Source: Mycetocola saprophilus
Lineage (GTDB): Bacteria > Actinomycetota > Actinomycetes > Actinomycetales > Microbacteriaceae
Direction of reading: 5' to 3'
Assembly: GCF_000718085.1 (NCBI RefSeq)
Contig: NZ_JOEC01000001.1
Location: 558,001-622,000 of the forward strand
Length of the DNA stretch: 64,000 bases
The stretch's first letter is position 1; every line of letters begins with the position of its first letter. Below are positions 19,097 through 28,155 of this stretch, in pieces. Under the pieces are notes generated by a model. That model saw only the letters and a program-made list of their open reading frames with translations, was not told where the DNA came from and did no database searches. Made by a program: the position numbers and the translations under genes.

Positions 19097-19102
19097 AGCT
19101 TA
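19097..19102 (-). promoter_or_regulatory. Candidate -10 box of prenyl synthase (leaderless)
   Basis: TAAGCT on the reverse strand, ending 6 bases before the GTG start. The spacing is the same as for pknL, trpD, pdtaR and polA. Confidence 0.55.
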
Positions 19103-19169
19103 GCTTTCCCTGGGCGGCTAGAGTGAGAGGGCGCACTTGCGCATTAGGTTGATGGAGGAGGCGATCGGA

Positions 19170-19571
19170 ATGCCGCTATCCGAGCAGGAGCAGCGTCTTC
19201 TTGACGAGATGGAGCGTAGCCTGTACGGGCATGACGCAGATTTTGTATCGACCGCGGGTAGTAAACGTGGGCGTCCGAGCTACCGCAGCATCGCGCTGGG
19301 CGCGCTGCTGGCAATCGTCGGAATCGGCGGATTGATCGTCGCGGTCATGCTCAAGCAGCCACTGTTTGGCATCGTCGGCTTCGCCGCGATGCTCGCGGGT
19401 GTGCTGGTAGCCATCACCCCTTCGAAGAAGGCGGCCCCCACCGCGGCCCCCTCGGGTGAGTTCTTCGCTCAGCCGGCCAAGGCCAAGGGTGGATCTTCCT
19501 CCTCGCCGTCCAGCTCGTTCATGGATCGCATGGGGGAGCGCTGGGATCGTCGCGATGGCGGCGAGCAGTAG
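19170..19571 (+). CDS. DUF3040 membrane protein
   Basis: A 133-residue protein that starts with the DUF3040 signature MPLSEQEQRLLDEMERSLY. Two membrane helices follow (about 42-62 and 66-85). The cytosolic tail is rich in Ser and Lys and ends MDRMGERWDRR. The family is actinobacterial, of unknown function, and commonly lies just upstream of mraZ (Rv2169c in M. tuberculosis). The ATG at 19170 is fixed by GGAGGAG 9 bases before it. Confidence 0.9.
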   Translation: MPLSEQEQRLLDEMERSLYGHDADFVSTAGSKRGRPSYRSIALGALLAIVGIGGLIVAVMLKQPLFGIVGFAAMLAGVLVAITPSKKAAPTAAPSGEFFAQPAKAKGGSSSSPSSSFMDRMGERWDRRDGGEQ

Positions 19572-19588
19572 CCCCACCGGATTTTTTG

Positions 19589-19625
19589 ACATGGGTCACC
19601 CTTCGGGGTGGCCCATGTTTGTTTT
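19589..19625 (+). terminator. Terminator after DUF3040 gene
   Basis: A 13-bp stem (ACATGGGTCACCC and near-complement), a TTCG tetraloop, then TTTGTTTTT. Confidence 0.88.
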
Positions 19626-19648
19626 TACGGGCAGGGTGAGCGGACACC

Positions 19649-19937
19649 GTGGGAGGCTCGGAACGCCCTGATCCCCGTCCCCCTCCACTCGCCTCCCCGG
19701 CCTCCTTCGAGATCCTTCCCCGCCTCTCCCTCCACCGTCCTCCACGGTGCCCGAGGTAGCAGCCTCCACGCCCCTCCACCTGATGCGTGGAGGGTATTTT
19801 TTTGCCCAAAATTGGACCTATACAGGCACATAGACTCGCTGAGCGGATTTAACGCTCCATTTCCCTCCACTTTCACAGGTCGCGTATTTACTGGCCTCCC
19901 GGCGCGTTAAATCGAAAAATTAGGTTTGGTTCCTAGG
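19649..19937. promoter_or_regulatory. Upstream mraZ region with inverted MraZ-like boxes
   Basis: This region holds six CCTCCAC heptamers (starts 19682, 19729, 19739, 19763, 19773, 19864), the complement of GTGGAGG. Two pairs are 10 bp apart, and the last reads AAAGTGGAGGG on the reverse strand. Forward copies are at 19649 and 19787. A terminator is embedded at 19772-19803. No convincing gene was found. An 83-codon reverse frame is explained by the repeats. Confidence 0.5.
19772..19803 (+). terminator. Terminator-like hairpin upstream of mraZ
   Basis: Stem CCCTCCAC (19772-19779) with GTGGAGGG (19787-19794), a 7-base loop, then TA and seven T. Its arms are themselves MraZ-box-like. It could end an upstream transcript or act as an attenuator for the dcw operon. 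Confidence 0.65.
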
Positions 19938-19980
19938 AAAGTGGTAGGGGGTGGAGTAAAGTGGGGGCAAGCGGTGGAGG
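19938..19980 (+). promoter_or_regulatory. MraZ operator (10-bp-spaced GTGG boxes)
   Basis: GTGG starts at 19941, 19951 and 19961, exactly 10 bp apart, and again at 19974. Two boxes read AAAGTGG (19938 and 19958). Ten-bp-spaced AAAGTG/TGGG direct repeats before mraZ are the known binding sites of MraZ, which represses its own operon in several bacteria. The array sits 30-72 bases before the mraZ ATG. Confidence 0.8.
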
Positions 19981-20009
19981 TCGTCCGATCGGGGGAGGGA
20001 GCTGGAGAC

Positions 20010-20441
20010 ATGTTTCTCGGTACCTATGCCCCGAAGTTGGATGAAAAAGGCCGCCTGATCCTGCCGGCCAAGTTTCGCGAGGAACTCGCCGGCGGGGTGG
20101 TGATGACCCGTGGCCAGGAACGCTGCATCTACGTGTTCAGTACTCGAGAGTTCGAGGACATGCACACCAAGATTCGGCAGGCCCCGGTGACCAGCAAGCA
20201 GGCCCGTGACTATCTGCGTGTGTTCCTTTCGGGGGCGAGCGCCGAGACTCCGGACAAGCAGAACCGCATCACGGTTCCCTCGGCGCTGCGTAACTACGCC
20301 GGGTTGAGCCGCGAACTCACCGTCATCGGTGCGGGTAGCCGCGCCGAGATCTGGGACACCGAAGCCTGGGAGGCCTATCTGGCCGAGCAGGAAGCGGCGT
20401 TCGCCGACACCGCCGAGGAGGTGATTCCGGGACTGTTCTAG
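20010..20441 (+). CDS. mraZ: Transcriptional regulator MraZ
   Basis: A 143-residue protein with two SpoVT/AbrB-like halves: [23 protein letters not shown] and, at about 80-100, [23 protein letters not shown]. MraZ forms a ring-shaped oligomer, binds repeated boxes before its own gene and represses the division and cell wall operon. The boxes are present here at 19938-19980. The ATG at 20010 is preceded by GGGAGG and CTGGAG. It is the first gene of the dcw cluster. Confidence 0.96.
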   Translation: MFLGTYAPKLDEKGRLILPAKFREELAGGVVMTRGQERCIYVFSTREFEDMHTKIRQAPVTSKQARDYLRVFLSGASAETPDKQNRITVPSALRNYAGLSRELTVIGAGSRAEIWDTEAWEAYLAEQEAAFADTAEEVIPGLF

Positions 20442-20561
20442 TCCCTGCACCCCGACCCCCCGCCGTTCACCAACGTGCCGACGCCCCTTCCCTGGCGGCG
20501 GGACGGAGCGGATGGGGATCAGGCCCCAGGGATTGCCCACCGGGCACCGGAAGAAAACACT

Positions 20562-21512
20562 ATGGAACTCGACAAGATTCATACCCCCGTACTCCTCGAG
20601 CGTTGTCTCGAGCTGCTCGACCCCGCGCTGTCCAAGCCCGGGGCCTGGGCGATTGACGCGACCCTCGGCATGGGTGGGCACTCGCTCGCGATGCTGACCC
20701 GCTACCCGAACCTCAACCTGATCGGCCTGGACCGCGACCCGCAGGCGCTGGAGATTGCCGGCACCCGGCTCGCCGCCGTGGCCGACCGAGCTCACCTCGT
20801 ACACACCGTCTATGACGGCATCGAGGGTGCTCTGGAAAGCGCCGGGGTCTCCGGCGTGGACGCGATCCTGTTTGACCTCGGCGTCTCCTCGCTGCAGCTG
20901 GATCGCGCAGAGCGCGGCTTCTCCTATGCCCAGGACGCACCGCTGGACATGCGCATGGACGGGACCAGCGAGCTGACCGCCGAGATTATCCTGGCGACCT
21001 ACCGCGAGGGCGACCTGCGGCGCATCTTCGAGGACTTCGGCGAGGAAAAGCTTGCCGGCCGCTATGCCCGGGCGATCATCGCCGCGCGTAACGAGGCCCC
21101 GATCACCCGCTCGGGTCAGCTCGTGCAGATTTTGCAGGACGCGACCCCCGCCGCGGTCTCCCGCAACGGTCACCCGGCCAAGCGGGTCTTCCAGGCACTG
21201 CGGATCGAGGTCAACACCGAACTCAGCGTGCTGGCGGCGGCGATTCCCGCCGCGCTGGACGCGCTGAACGTGGGCGGACGCATCGTGGTGCTGTCCTATC
21301 AGTCCCTCGAAGACCGCATCATCAAGCGTTTGTTTGCCAAGGCCACGGCGTCTACCGCGCCGGCCGGCCTGCCCATGGAGCTGCCCGAACACGCGGCACG
21401 CTTCCGGCTCCTGGTTCGTGGCGCCGAGCTTGCCTCGGAGGCCGAGATCGAAGAAAACCCCCGCGCGAAGCCGGTCCGGCTGCGCGCGGCAGAACGAGTA
21501 CGTGAGGGCTGA
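20562..21512 (+). CDS. rsmH: 16S rRNA (cytosine-1402-N4) methyltransferase
   Basis: A 316-residue SAM-dependent enzyme that methylates C1402 of 16S rRNA. It starts with [13 protein letters not shown], then the SAM-binding [29 protein letters not shown] and [14 protein letters not shown] follow, all hallmarks of RsmH (MraW). The ATG at 20562 starts the conserved N-terminus. It lies 120 bases after mraZ, its usual dcw partner, and three bases before the next gene. Confidence 0.97.
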   Translation: MELDKIHTPVLLERCLELLDPALSKPGAWAIDATLGMGGHSLAMLTRYPNLNLIGLDRDPQALEIAGTRLAAVADRAHLVHTVYDGIEGALESAGVSGVDAILFDLGVSSLQLDRAERGFSYAQDAPLDMRMDGTSELTAEIILATYREGDLRRIFEDFGEEKLAGRYARAIIAARNEAPITRSGQLVQILQDATPAAVSRNGHPAKRVFQALRIEVNTELSVLAAAIPAALDALNVGGRIVVLSYQSLEDRIIKRLFAKATASTAPAGLPMELPEHAARFRLLVRGAELASEAEIEENPRAKPVRLRAAERVREG

Positions 21513-21514
21513 TC

Positions 21515-22099
21515 ATGAGTGAAAACCTGGCACGCAACGATTTCGCGTGGGACGTTACCACTGCGCCGGTCGAGGCTCCCGAGCGCGGCCGGGAACGGCC
21601 GCTGCGCGCGGTCTCCCCGGGTACCCGCGCCCAGGCCAAGCCCAAGCTGCTCTACGCGTTTATGGCGCTCGGGGCGATCGGCGCGATTGTGCTGACCCAG
21701 ATCCTGCTCAGCGTGGGCCTCAGCCAGGGGGCCTATGAGCTCAATGCGCTGCAGAAGGAACACCGCGAGCTGGGCTGGCAGAGCCAGTCGGTTGGCACCG
21801 ACCTGGCGGCGATCTCCTCGCCCCAGTACATCGCCGCCAACGCCCAGGCGCTCGGCATGACCTTCGGCGGAACCCCCGCCTATATCTCGCTGAAGACCGG
21901 CGAGGTCACCGGAACCGCCGCGGGCACCGGCCCGGTCAAGCAGGTTCCGGCCAACTCGATCCAGAACTCGATGATCCAGGGGGCGCCCATCGCGACCGCC
22001 GGGGGAGACGTTGTGATCAACTCGGGCGCGGCAAACGCTCCCGCGGGCCCGGCCAACGTATCGTTGGATGCGGGACTTCCGTCGCCGAAGACCCACTAG
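21515..22099 (+). CDS. ftsL: FtsL-like division protein
   Basis: A 194-residue single-pass protein: a basic cytosolic N-terminus of about 45 residues, one membrane helix (LYAFMALGAIGAIVLTQILL, about 46-65), a short coiled coil (ELNALQKEHRELGWQSQS), then a low-complexity Gly/Ala/Thr tail. The position between rsmH and ftsI with this topology is that of FtsL, which bridges FtsQ/DivIC and the FtsW-FtsI synthase. Sequence similarity in this family is weak, so the call relies on place and shape. It starts 3 bases after the rsmH stop. Confidence 0.8.
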   Translation: MSENLARNDFAWDVTTAPVEAPERGRERPLRAVSPGTRAQAKPKLLYAFMALGAIGAIVLTQILLSVGLSQGAYELNALQKEHRELGWQSQSVGTDLAAISSPQYIAANAQALGMTFGGTPAYISLKTGEVTGTAAGTGPVKQVPANSIQNSMIQGAPIATAGGDVVINSGAANAPAGPANVSLDAGLPSPKTH

Positions 22100-22229
22100 T
22101 TTCACGCGGCAACCTCGGTTATCGCGCGGGCCTCGCCCGCACCCACCGGTTCGCGTAGCCCGCGCTATGCGAACCGGTACCGTGTCGTCATCCTCGCCCT
22201 CCGCCTCGGGGGACGCAACTGAGGAGAAA

Positions 22230-22250
22230 ATGTTCCAGGTGTTTGCATGA
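22230..22250 (+). CDS. Possible 6-codon leader peptide before ftsI
   Basis: GAGGAGAAA is followed by ATG at 22230, a six-codon frame (MFQVFA), and a TGA that overlaps the ftsI ATG as ATGA. The only good Shine-Dalgarno in the region belongs to this frame and lies about 20 bases from the ftsI start. Translation of ftsI may depend on re-initiation after this peptide. It could also be chance. Confidence 0.4.
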   Translation: MFQVFA

Positions 22251-24022
22251 CCTCATCGGCAATGTCCACCAGGCGGCGACTCGTCGCGGTCCTGATCGTG
22301 GTGGCCCTGATCCTGGCCGGGTTTGTTGCCCGGCTGGTTGATATTCAGGTGGTGCGGGCCGAGAGCCTGGTCGCCGACTCGCTGGAAAAGATGGGTGGCT
22401 CCAGCACCATCTACGCGCCGCGCGGAAACATCGTGGACTCCAACGGCGCCGTGCTGGCCTCCAGCATCGCCCAGTTCGAGATCACCACCTCGCCGAAGGA
22501 TGTAAAGGCCTTCGACCGCAAGGACGGCAAGAAGACCGTCAAGATTTCGGTGGAGCAGGCCATCGCCGAGATCGCCGCGGTCCTCGCGGTGGACCCGGCA
22601 ACCCTGCAGGCCAAGATCGATGACGCGCTGGCGAAGAATAAGGACGCGGCCTACGCGCTGCTGGCCGAAAAGGTCAGCTACGACCAGTTCGCCAAGATCC
22701 GCGCGATGAATGTCCCGTGGCTCTATATTCGCCAGACCTTCGGCCGGGTGTACCCCAACGGGGCCGTCGCCGGAAACATCGTCGGCTTTGTCGGGGCCGA
22801 TAACCAGGGTCAGGCAGGCATGGAGCTGAGCGCCGAACAGTGCCTCGAGGGCACCGATGGGCGCCAGCAGTTCCAGCAGTCCAAGGACCGCGTGCCGCTG
22901 CCCGGTACCACCGAGACCGTGACCGAGGCCAAGCCCGGTGGTACCCTCAAGCTCACCCTGGACAAAGACCTCAACTGGACCCTTCAGCAGCTGGTGGCCT
23001 CGCAGGTGGCCGACACCAAAGCCGAGTACGGCATCGCAATGGTCACCGAGGTTAAGACCGGCAAGATCCGGGCGATCGCCGAGGCTCCCAGCGTGGACCC
23101 CGGCAACGTCGATGGTACCCCGGCCGAATTCCGCGGATCCCGCGCGTTCCAGGTACCGTTTGAGCCCGGTTCGATCTTCAAGCCGCTGACCGCCGCGATG
23201 CTCGTGGATGCCGGCCTCGCCGACCACAACACGCAGGTCGTGGCACCCTACCGCTACCACCCCAAAAACGGTGCCAGCATCAAGGACGCCCTGCCGCATG
23301 AGGACGAGCGCCTGACCATGAGCGGCGTGCTGCAGCAGTCCTCCAACACCGGCCTGAGCATCCTCGGCGAGAAGATGCCCGACGAACAGCGCTACGAGTA
23401 CCTGAAGAAGTTCGGGATCGGCCAGTCCACCGACATCAAGTTCCCCGGTCAGTCCTCGGGTGTGCTGCACCCGGTGGACAAGTGGGACAACCAGACCAAG
23501 TACGTGACCATGTTCGGTCAGGGACTCTCGACCACCGCCGTGCAGATGGCCCAGATTTACCAGGGCATCGCCAACGACGGTGTGATGAAGCCGCTCGAGC
23601 TGGTGGAGGGCTGCTCCTATCCCGACGGCACCGTGACCGACGCCCCGGCAAAGACCGAGGGGGAGCGGATCCTCTCCGCGAGCGCCGCCAAAGAAACGAT
23701 CGGTATGATGGAGACCGTGGTTACCGACGGATTCCTTGCCGACCAGCTGCGCATGCCCGGCTACCGGGTAGCGGCGAAGTCCGGTACCGGTGAGCAGTTC
23801 GTGGATGGCCAGCTGCAGACCACGTTCGTGGCCTCGATGGCGGGCATGTTCCCGGCTGATGACCCGCAGTACGTGGTCACCGTCCACCTGAAGTCTCCGC
23901 TGACCTACCGCTCCTCGGCCGCGGCCGCTCCGCTGTTCAAGGAGATCGTCGCCCAGGTCATCAAGAAGTACGGCATCCCGCCGTCGACCACCACCCCGCC
24001 CGGTTGGAAGGGCACCTACTAA
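22247..24022 (+). CDS. ftsI: Peptidoglycan transpeptidase FtsI (PBP3)
   Basis: A 591-residue class B penicillin-binding protein for septal cross-linking. One N-terminal membrane helix (about 10-30) is followed by the dimerisation domain (YAPRGNIVDSNG) and the transpeptidase domain. The active site shows S309-I-F-K312 (EPGSIFKP), S365-S366-N367 and K511-S512-G513. Partners are FtsW, FtsL and FtsQ encoded nearby. The ATG at 22247 has no ribosome site of its own and overlaps the stop of a six-codon frame. An ATG six codons downstream also lacks one. Confidence 0.96.
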   Translation: MTSSAMSTRRRLVAVLIVVALILAGFVARLVDIQVVRAESLVADSLEKMGGSSTIYAPRGNIVDSNGAVLASSIAQFEITTSPKDVKAFDRKDGKKTVKISVEQAIAEIAAVLAVDPATLQAKIDDALAKNKDAAYALLAEKVSYDQFAKIRAMNVPWLYIRQTFGRVYPNGAVAGNIVGFVGADNQGQAGMELSAEQCLEGTDGRQQFQQSKDRVPLPGTTETVTEAKPGGTLKLTLDKDLNWTLQQLVASQVADTKAEYGIAMVTEVKTGKIRAIAEAPSVDPGNVDGTPAEFRGSRAFQVPFEPGSIFKPLTAAMLVDAGLADHNTQVVAPYRYHPKNGASIKDALPHEDERLTMSGVLQQSSNTGLSILGEKMPDEQRYEYLKKFGIGQSTDIKFPGQSSGVLHPVDKWDNQTKYVTMFGQGLSTTAVQMAQIYQGIANDGVMKPLELVEGCSYPDGTVTDAPAKTEGERILSASAAKETIGMMETVVTDGFLADQLRMPGYRVAAKSGTGEQFVDGQLQTTFVASMAGMFPADDPQYVVTVHLKSPLTYRSSAAAAPLFKEIVAQVIKKYGIPPSTTTPPGWKGTY

Positions 24023-24031
24023 CACGCGCCG

Positions 24032-24061
24032 CCCGCACCCCGAGGCAAACGGGGGTGCGGG
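24032..24061. other. Hairpin between ftsI and murF
   Basis: A 10-bp GC-rich stem (CCCGCACCCC with its complement) and a 10-base loop, with no T run after it. It is not a classical terminator. It lies in the 93-base gap where murE would normally be. Confidence 0.5.
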
Positions 24062-24115
24062 TCAGACTCAACACGGCCACACCCCGGCCCGTGTGCACGA
24101 AAGATCGTAAACACC

Positions 24116-25534
24116 ATGATTGCATTGACCCTCACCGAGATCTCCGAGATTGTTGGAGGTGAACTCCACAGCACCCCCACCACGCTCTCGGCGACCGACA
24201 CCGTTTCGGGACTCGTCGACACCGACTCGCGGCTGATCCGGCCCGGCGACATCTTCGTGGCCAAGCCCGGGGAGGTCACCGACGGACACAACTTCGTGGG
24301 CACCGCCCTGGCCGCCGGTGCCGCGTTGGCGCTGACCGAGCGTGTGGTGGACGAGGACATCGCACAGATCGTGGTTGCCGACGTCGTGGTGGCCATCGCC
24401 GATCTGGCCCGTGCGGTGGTCGCTCGGGTGCGGGCAGCGGGAGACCTGAAGGTGGTCGGGATCACCGGCTCCAACGGCAAGACCACGACCAAGAACATGC
24501 TGAACGCGATCCTCTCGGCCCAGGCCGAGACCGTGGCCCCGCGTGCCTCCTTCAACAACCACGTGGGCGCGCCGCTGACGATCCTGCGCACCACCTACGA
24601 CACCCGCTTCCTGATCATCGAGATGGGTGCGAGCCACGTGGGCGATATCGCCCGCCTGGTTTCGATCGCCAAGCCCGATGTGGGCATCGTACTCAAGGTG
24701 GGCCTGGCCCACGCCGGCGAATTCGGCGGTGTGGAGCGCACGGTTCTGGCCAAGAGCGAAATGGTTACCGAACTGACACCTTCGGACGTGGCCATCCTGA
24801 ACGCCGATGACTATCGGGTCATGGGTATGGCGGAAAAGACCGTCGCCCGGGTACGCACCTTCGCGATGGACACCGACCAGGCAACCTTCGGCGCCCGGGG
24901 CGTGGAGAGCACCCGCACCGGCACCGACTTTGTGCTGCACACCGAATCCGGTGCCGAGTATCCGGTTCACCTGCGCATCCTCGGTGAGCACCACGTGTAC
25001 AACGCGCTGGCCGCGCTGAGCGCCGCCGACGCGCTCGGGATCGCACTCGAGGACGCGATCGCCGCCCTGGGAACACTGGCCCGCGCCGAGCGCTGGCGGA
25101 TGGAGGTCCTCGGCGGCCGCGACGACGTCACGATCATCAACGACGCCTATAACGCGAGCCCCGATTCGATGGCCGCCGCGATCCGTACCCTGGCCCAGAT
25201 CACCCCGCGAGACCGGCGCACGGTCGCGGTTTTGGGGGTCATGACCGAACTCGGCGAAATCGCCGGAGACGAGTACGACCGTATTGCTTTGCAGCTGGTC
25301 CGCCTCAATATTTCCCAGCTGGTGGTGGTGGGCCAGGCGGCCCGTCGCCTGCACATCACGGCCATCAATGAGGGCTCGTGGGACGGGGAGTCGGTATATT
25401 GTGAGGAGGCAGATGCGGCGTTCGAGTATCTGTCCACCGCGATCCGACCCGGAGACACGGTGCTTGTTAAGTCCTCCAACTCGGCGGGCCTGCGACTACT
25501 CGGCGACCGACTGGGAGAATTTTTCACGTGCTAG
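24116..25534 (+). CDS. murF: UDP-MurNAc-tripeptide--D-Ala-D-Ala ligase
   Basis: A 472-residue Mur ligase that adds D-Ala-D-Ala to the UDP-MurNAc tripeptide in the cytosol. The ATP loop is [14 protein letters not shown] (about 117-130). [13 protein letters not shown] is specific to MurF rather than MurE, and [12 protein letters not shown] near 345 is the MurF C-terminal signature. In most actinobacterial clusters murE precedes it. Here ftsI does. The last seven bases overlap the mraY start, indicating coupling. Confidence 0.96.
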   Translation: MIALTLTEISEIVGGELHSTPTTLSATDTVSGLVDTDSRLIRPGDIFVAKPGEVTDGHNFVGTALAAGAALALTERVVDEDIAQIVVADVVVAIADLARAVVARVRAAGDLKVVGITGSNGKTTTKNMLNAILSAQAETVAPRASFNNHVGAPLTILRTTYDTRFLIIEMGASHVGDIARLVSIAKPDVGIVLKVGLAHAGEFGGVERTVLAKSEMVTELTPSDVAILNADDYRVMGMAEKTVARVRTFAMDTDQATFGARGVESTRTGTDFVLHTESGAEYPVHLRILGEHHVYNALAALSAADALGIALEDAIAALGTLARAERWRMEVLGGRDDVTIINDAYNASPDSMAAAIRTLAQITPRDRRTVAVLGVMTELGEIAGDEYDRIALQLVRLNISQLVVVGQAARRLHITAINEGSWDGESVYCEEADAAFEYLSTAIRPGDTVLVKSSNSAGLRLLGDRLGEFFTC

Positions 25535-26622
25535 CACTGCTCTTGGCCGTTGTCCTATCAATGGTCTTCTCCCTCACACTGACCCCGGTCTTTGTGAAAC
25601 TGTTCCATAAGCTCCAGTGGGGCCAGTTCATCCGCAGCGATGGGCCCCAGTCGCACCACTCCAAGCGGGGAACCGCCACGATGGGTGGCATCGTCATCAT
25701 CATCGGCACCCTGTTTGGCTACTTCATCGCCAAGCTGGTGACCGGAGAGACGGTCTCCGTTTCCGCGCTGCTGGTGCTCTTCATGATGGTGGGCCTCGGA
25801 CTCGTGGGCTTCACCGATGACTTCCTCAAGGTTCGCAAGCAGCAGAGCCTGGGCCTGGGCGGTTGGTCCAAGATCGCCGGTCAGCTGGTGGTGGCCGTGG
25901 CGTTCGGGATCATGGCGATCAACTTCGCCAACTCCAACGGCGTGACCCCGGCGAGCACCGCGATCTCCTTCACCCGGGATCTGAACTTCGACCTGATCTT
26001 CGCCGGTCCGTTTATCGGATACGCGCTCTACCTGGTCTGGACCTCCTTCCTGGTGGTGGGAACCTCCAACGGTGTTAACCTCACCGACGGCTTGGATGGT
26101 CTGGCCACCGGTGCCACCATCCTGGCGCTGGGCTCCTACATCATCATCGGGTTCTGGCAGTTCAACCAGTCCTGCTTCAACCCCGCCCTGGCCACCGGCG
26201 TGGCCCATAAGTGCTACAACGTGCGTGACCCGCTGGACCTGGCCATCGTCGCCGCCGCCATCGCCGGCGCGCTGATCGGATTCCTCTGGTGGAACACCTC
26301 GCCGGCCGATATCTTCCTGGGTGACACCGGTTCGCTCGCCCTCGGTGGCGCGGTGGTGGCCCTGGCCATCCTGACCCACACCGAGCTGCTGCTGATCCTG
26401 ATCGGTGGTCTGTACGTGATCGAGGCCGGATCGGTCATCATCCAGCGGGCCTACTTCAAGGCCACCCACGGCAAACGCATCTTCCTGATGTCACCCATTC
26501 ATCACCACTTCGAACTCAAGGGCTGGGCCGAGGTGACCGTGGTGGTTCGCTTCTGGATCGTCGCCGGCCTGCTGTGTGCCGCCGGTGTCGGAGTGTTTTA
26601 CCTCGAGTGGTTCTACCGCTAG
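25528..26622 (+). CDS. mraY: Phospho-MurNAc-pentapeptide transferase
   Basis: A 364-residue polytopic membrane enzyme (about ten helices) that transfers phospho-MurNAc-pentapeptide to undecaprenyl phosphate, giving lipid I. Family motifs are FTDDFLK (Asp-Asp), [24 protein letters not shown] and the cytosolic SPIHHHFEL. The GTG at 25528 has GGGAGAA upstream and overlaps the murF stop. Confidence 0.97.
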   Translation: MLALLLAVVLSMVFSLTLTPVFVKLFHKLQWGQFIRSDGPQSHHSKRGTATMGGIVIIIGTLFGYFIAKLVTGETVSVSALLVLFMMVGLGLVGFTDDFLKVRKQQSLGLGGWSKIAGQLVVAVAFGIMAINFANSNGVTPASTAISFTRDLNFDLIFAGPFIGYALYLVWTSFLVVGTSNGVNLTDGLDGLATGATILALGSYIIIGFWQFNQSCFNPALATGVAHKCYNVRDPLDLAIVAAAIAGALIGFLWWNTSPADIFLGDTGSLALGGAVVALAILTHTELLLILIGGLYVIEAGSVIIQRAYFKATHGKRIFLMSPIHHHFELKGWAEVTVVVRFWIVAGLLCAAGVGVFYLEWFYR

Positions 26623-26637
26623 GCCAAGAAAGAACGT

Positions 26638-28155
26638 ATGACTGCATCGCTTGATTCCCTCAACAGCTGGTACTCGGACTGGAAGGGCCTGCGGGTCGCC
26701 GTCCTGGGCCTCGGCAAAACCGGATTCTCGGTGGCCGATACCCTGACCGAGCTGGGGGCCGAGGTTCTGGTTCTGGCCGAGTCGGCCGAGAGCGACCTGG
26801 CCCGCCTGGTCCCGGTGATCGGGGCGAGCCTGTACACCGGTGATCTGGGCGCGGTTCCCGCGGAGCTGAGTGCCCACAACGCCGACCTGCTGATCGTGTC
26901 GCCGGGTTTCCGCCCCGACCACCCGTTGGTGCGCTGGGCCGCCGAGACTCACGTCCCCGTCTGGGGCGATATCGAGCTGGCCTGGCGCGTGCGCGATAAG
27001 GTCGGGACCCCGGCCGAGTGGATCCTGGTCACCGGCACCAACGGCAAGACCACCACGACCCAGCTGACGGCCTCGATGATCGCCGCCCAGGGATTCAAGG
27101 TGGCCCCGTGTGGAAACATCGGTGTGCCGGTCCTGGACGCCGTACGTGACCCCGAGGGCTTCGACTTCTTTGTGGTGGAGCTCTCCAGCTTCCAGCTGCA
27201 CTACCTGGCCGTCCAGGCCGGGAAGACGCCGCTTCAGCCGATCTCCGCGGTGTGCCTGAACATCGCCGATGATCACCTCGACTGGCACGGTGGGCTGCAG
27301 AGCTACATCGCCGCCAAGGGCTTCGTCTATGAGAACGTGGCCAACGCCTGCGTCTACAACAAGGCCGATGTGGTGACCGAGGAGATGGTCCGCGCGGCCG
27401 ACGTGCGCGACGGTGCCCGCGCCATCGGGTTTGATCTCGGTGTGCCCGGACCCAGCGATGTCGGGGTCGTGGAGGGGATCCTGGTGGATCGCGCCTTCCA
27501 CGAGGACCGCCACCACTCGGCCCTCGAACTGATCACCGTGGAAGACCTGGCCACGCGTGGCCTGGGTGCCCCGCACCTGGTCGAAGACGTGCTGGCTGCC
27601 AGCGCCCTGGCGCGCTCGGTGGGGATCACCCCCGAGTCGATCAACACCGCACTGTCGACCTTCCGGGCCGACGCCCACCGGGTGGAGTCCATCCTGGAGG
27701 CCCATGGCATCCACTGGATCGACGACTCCAAGGCCACCAACGCCCACGCGGCCCGCGCCTCGCTCGGTGCCTTCGGCTCGGTGGTCTGGATCGTCGGCGG
27801 GCTCCTCAAGGGTGCCCACCTCGACGACCTGATCACCGACTTCGCCCCGCGCCTGCGCGGCGTAGTCCTGATCGGGGCCGAACGGGACGAGTTGCGGGAT
27901 GCGTTCGCGCGACACGCCCCCGAGGTGAGCCTGGTTGAGGTCACGGCAGCGGAAACTGGAGATGTCATGCCGCAGGCGGTCGAACTGGCCGCCGGTCTGG
28001 CTCGGGAGGGCGATACCGTTCTGCTGGCCCCGGCCGCGGCATCGATGGACCAGTTTGTGAGCTACGCCGATCGTGGAACCCGCTTTGCGGCCGCGGTCAT
28101 CGAGAAGTGGGGAGGAAGCGCCAGTGGACTCTCCGGTGAGCACACCGCAGGATAA
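26638..28155 (+). CDS. murD: UDP-MurNAc-L-Ala--D-Glu ligase
   Basis: A 505-residue Mur ligase adding D-Glu to UDP-MurNAc-L-Ala. It has an N-terminal Rossmann part (VAVLGLGKTGFSVADTL), the ATP loop GTNGKTTTTQLT (about 131-142), LSSFQL, and a C-terminal domain with DDSKATNAHA and VWIVGGLLKGAHLDDL, typical of MurD. It overlaps the start of ftsW by 32 bases, so the two are tightly coupled. Confidence 0.96.
   Translation: MTASLDSLNSWYSDWKGLRVAVLGLGKTGFSVADTLTELGAEVLVLAESAESDLARLVPVIGASLYTGDLGAVPAELSAHNADLLIVSPGFRPDHPLVRWAAETHVPVWGDIELAWRVRDKVGTPAEWILVTGTNGKTTTTQLTASMIAAQGFKVAPCGNIGVPVLDAVRDPEGFDFFVVELSSFQLHYLAVQAGKTPLQPISAVCLNIADDHLDWHGGLQSYIAAKGFVYENVANACVYNKADVVTEEMVRAADVRDGARAIGFDLGVPGPSDVGVVEGILVDRAFHEDRHHSALELITVEDLATRGLGAPHLVEDVLAASALARSVGITPESINTALSTFRADAHRVESILEAHGIHWIDDSKATNAHAARASLGAFGSVVWIVGGLLKGAHLDDLITDFAPRLRGVVLIGAERDELRDAFARHAPEVSLVEVTAAETGDVMPQAVELAAGLAREGDTVLLAPAAASMDQFVSYADRGTRFAAAVIEKWGGSASGLSGEHTAG

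Noticed and set aside
19625..19876. An 83-codon reverse frame upstream of mraZ
   Set aside because: Its codons are made of the GTGGAGG repeats, it lacks a ribosome site, and it lies in a regulatory region.
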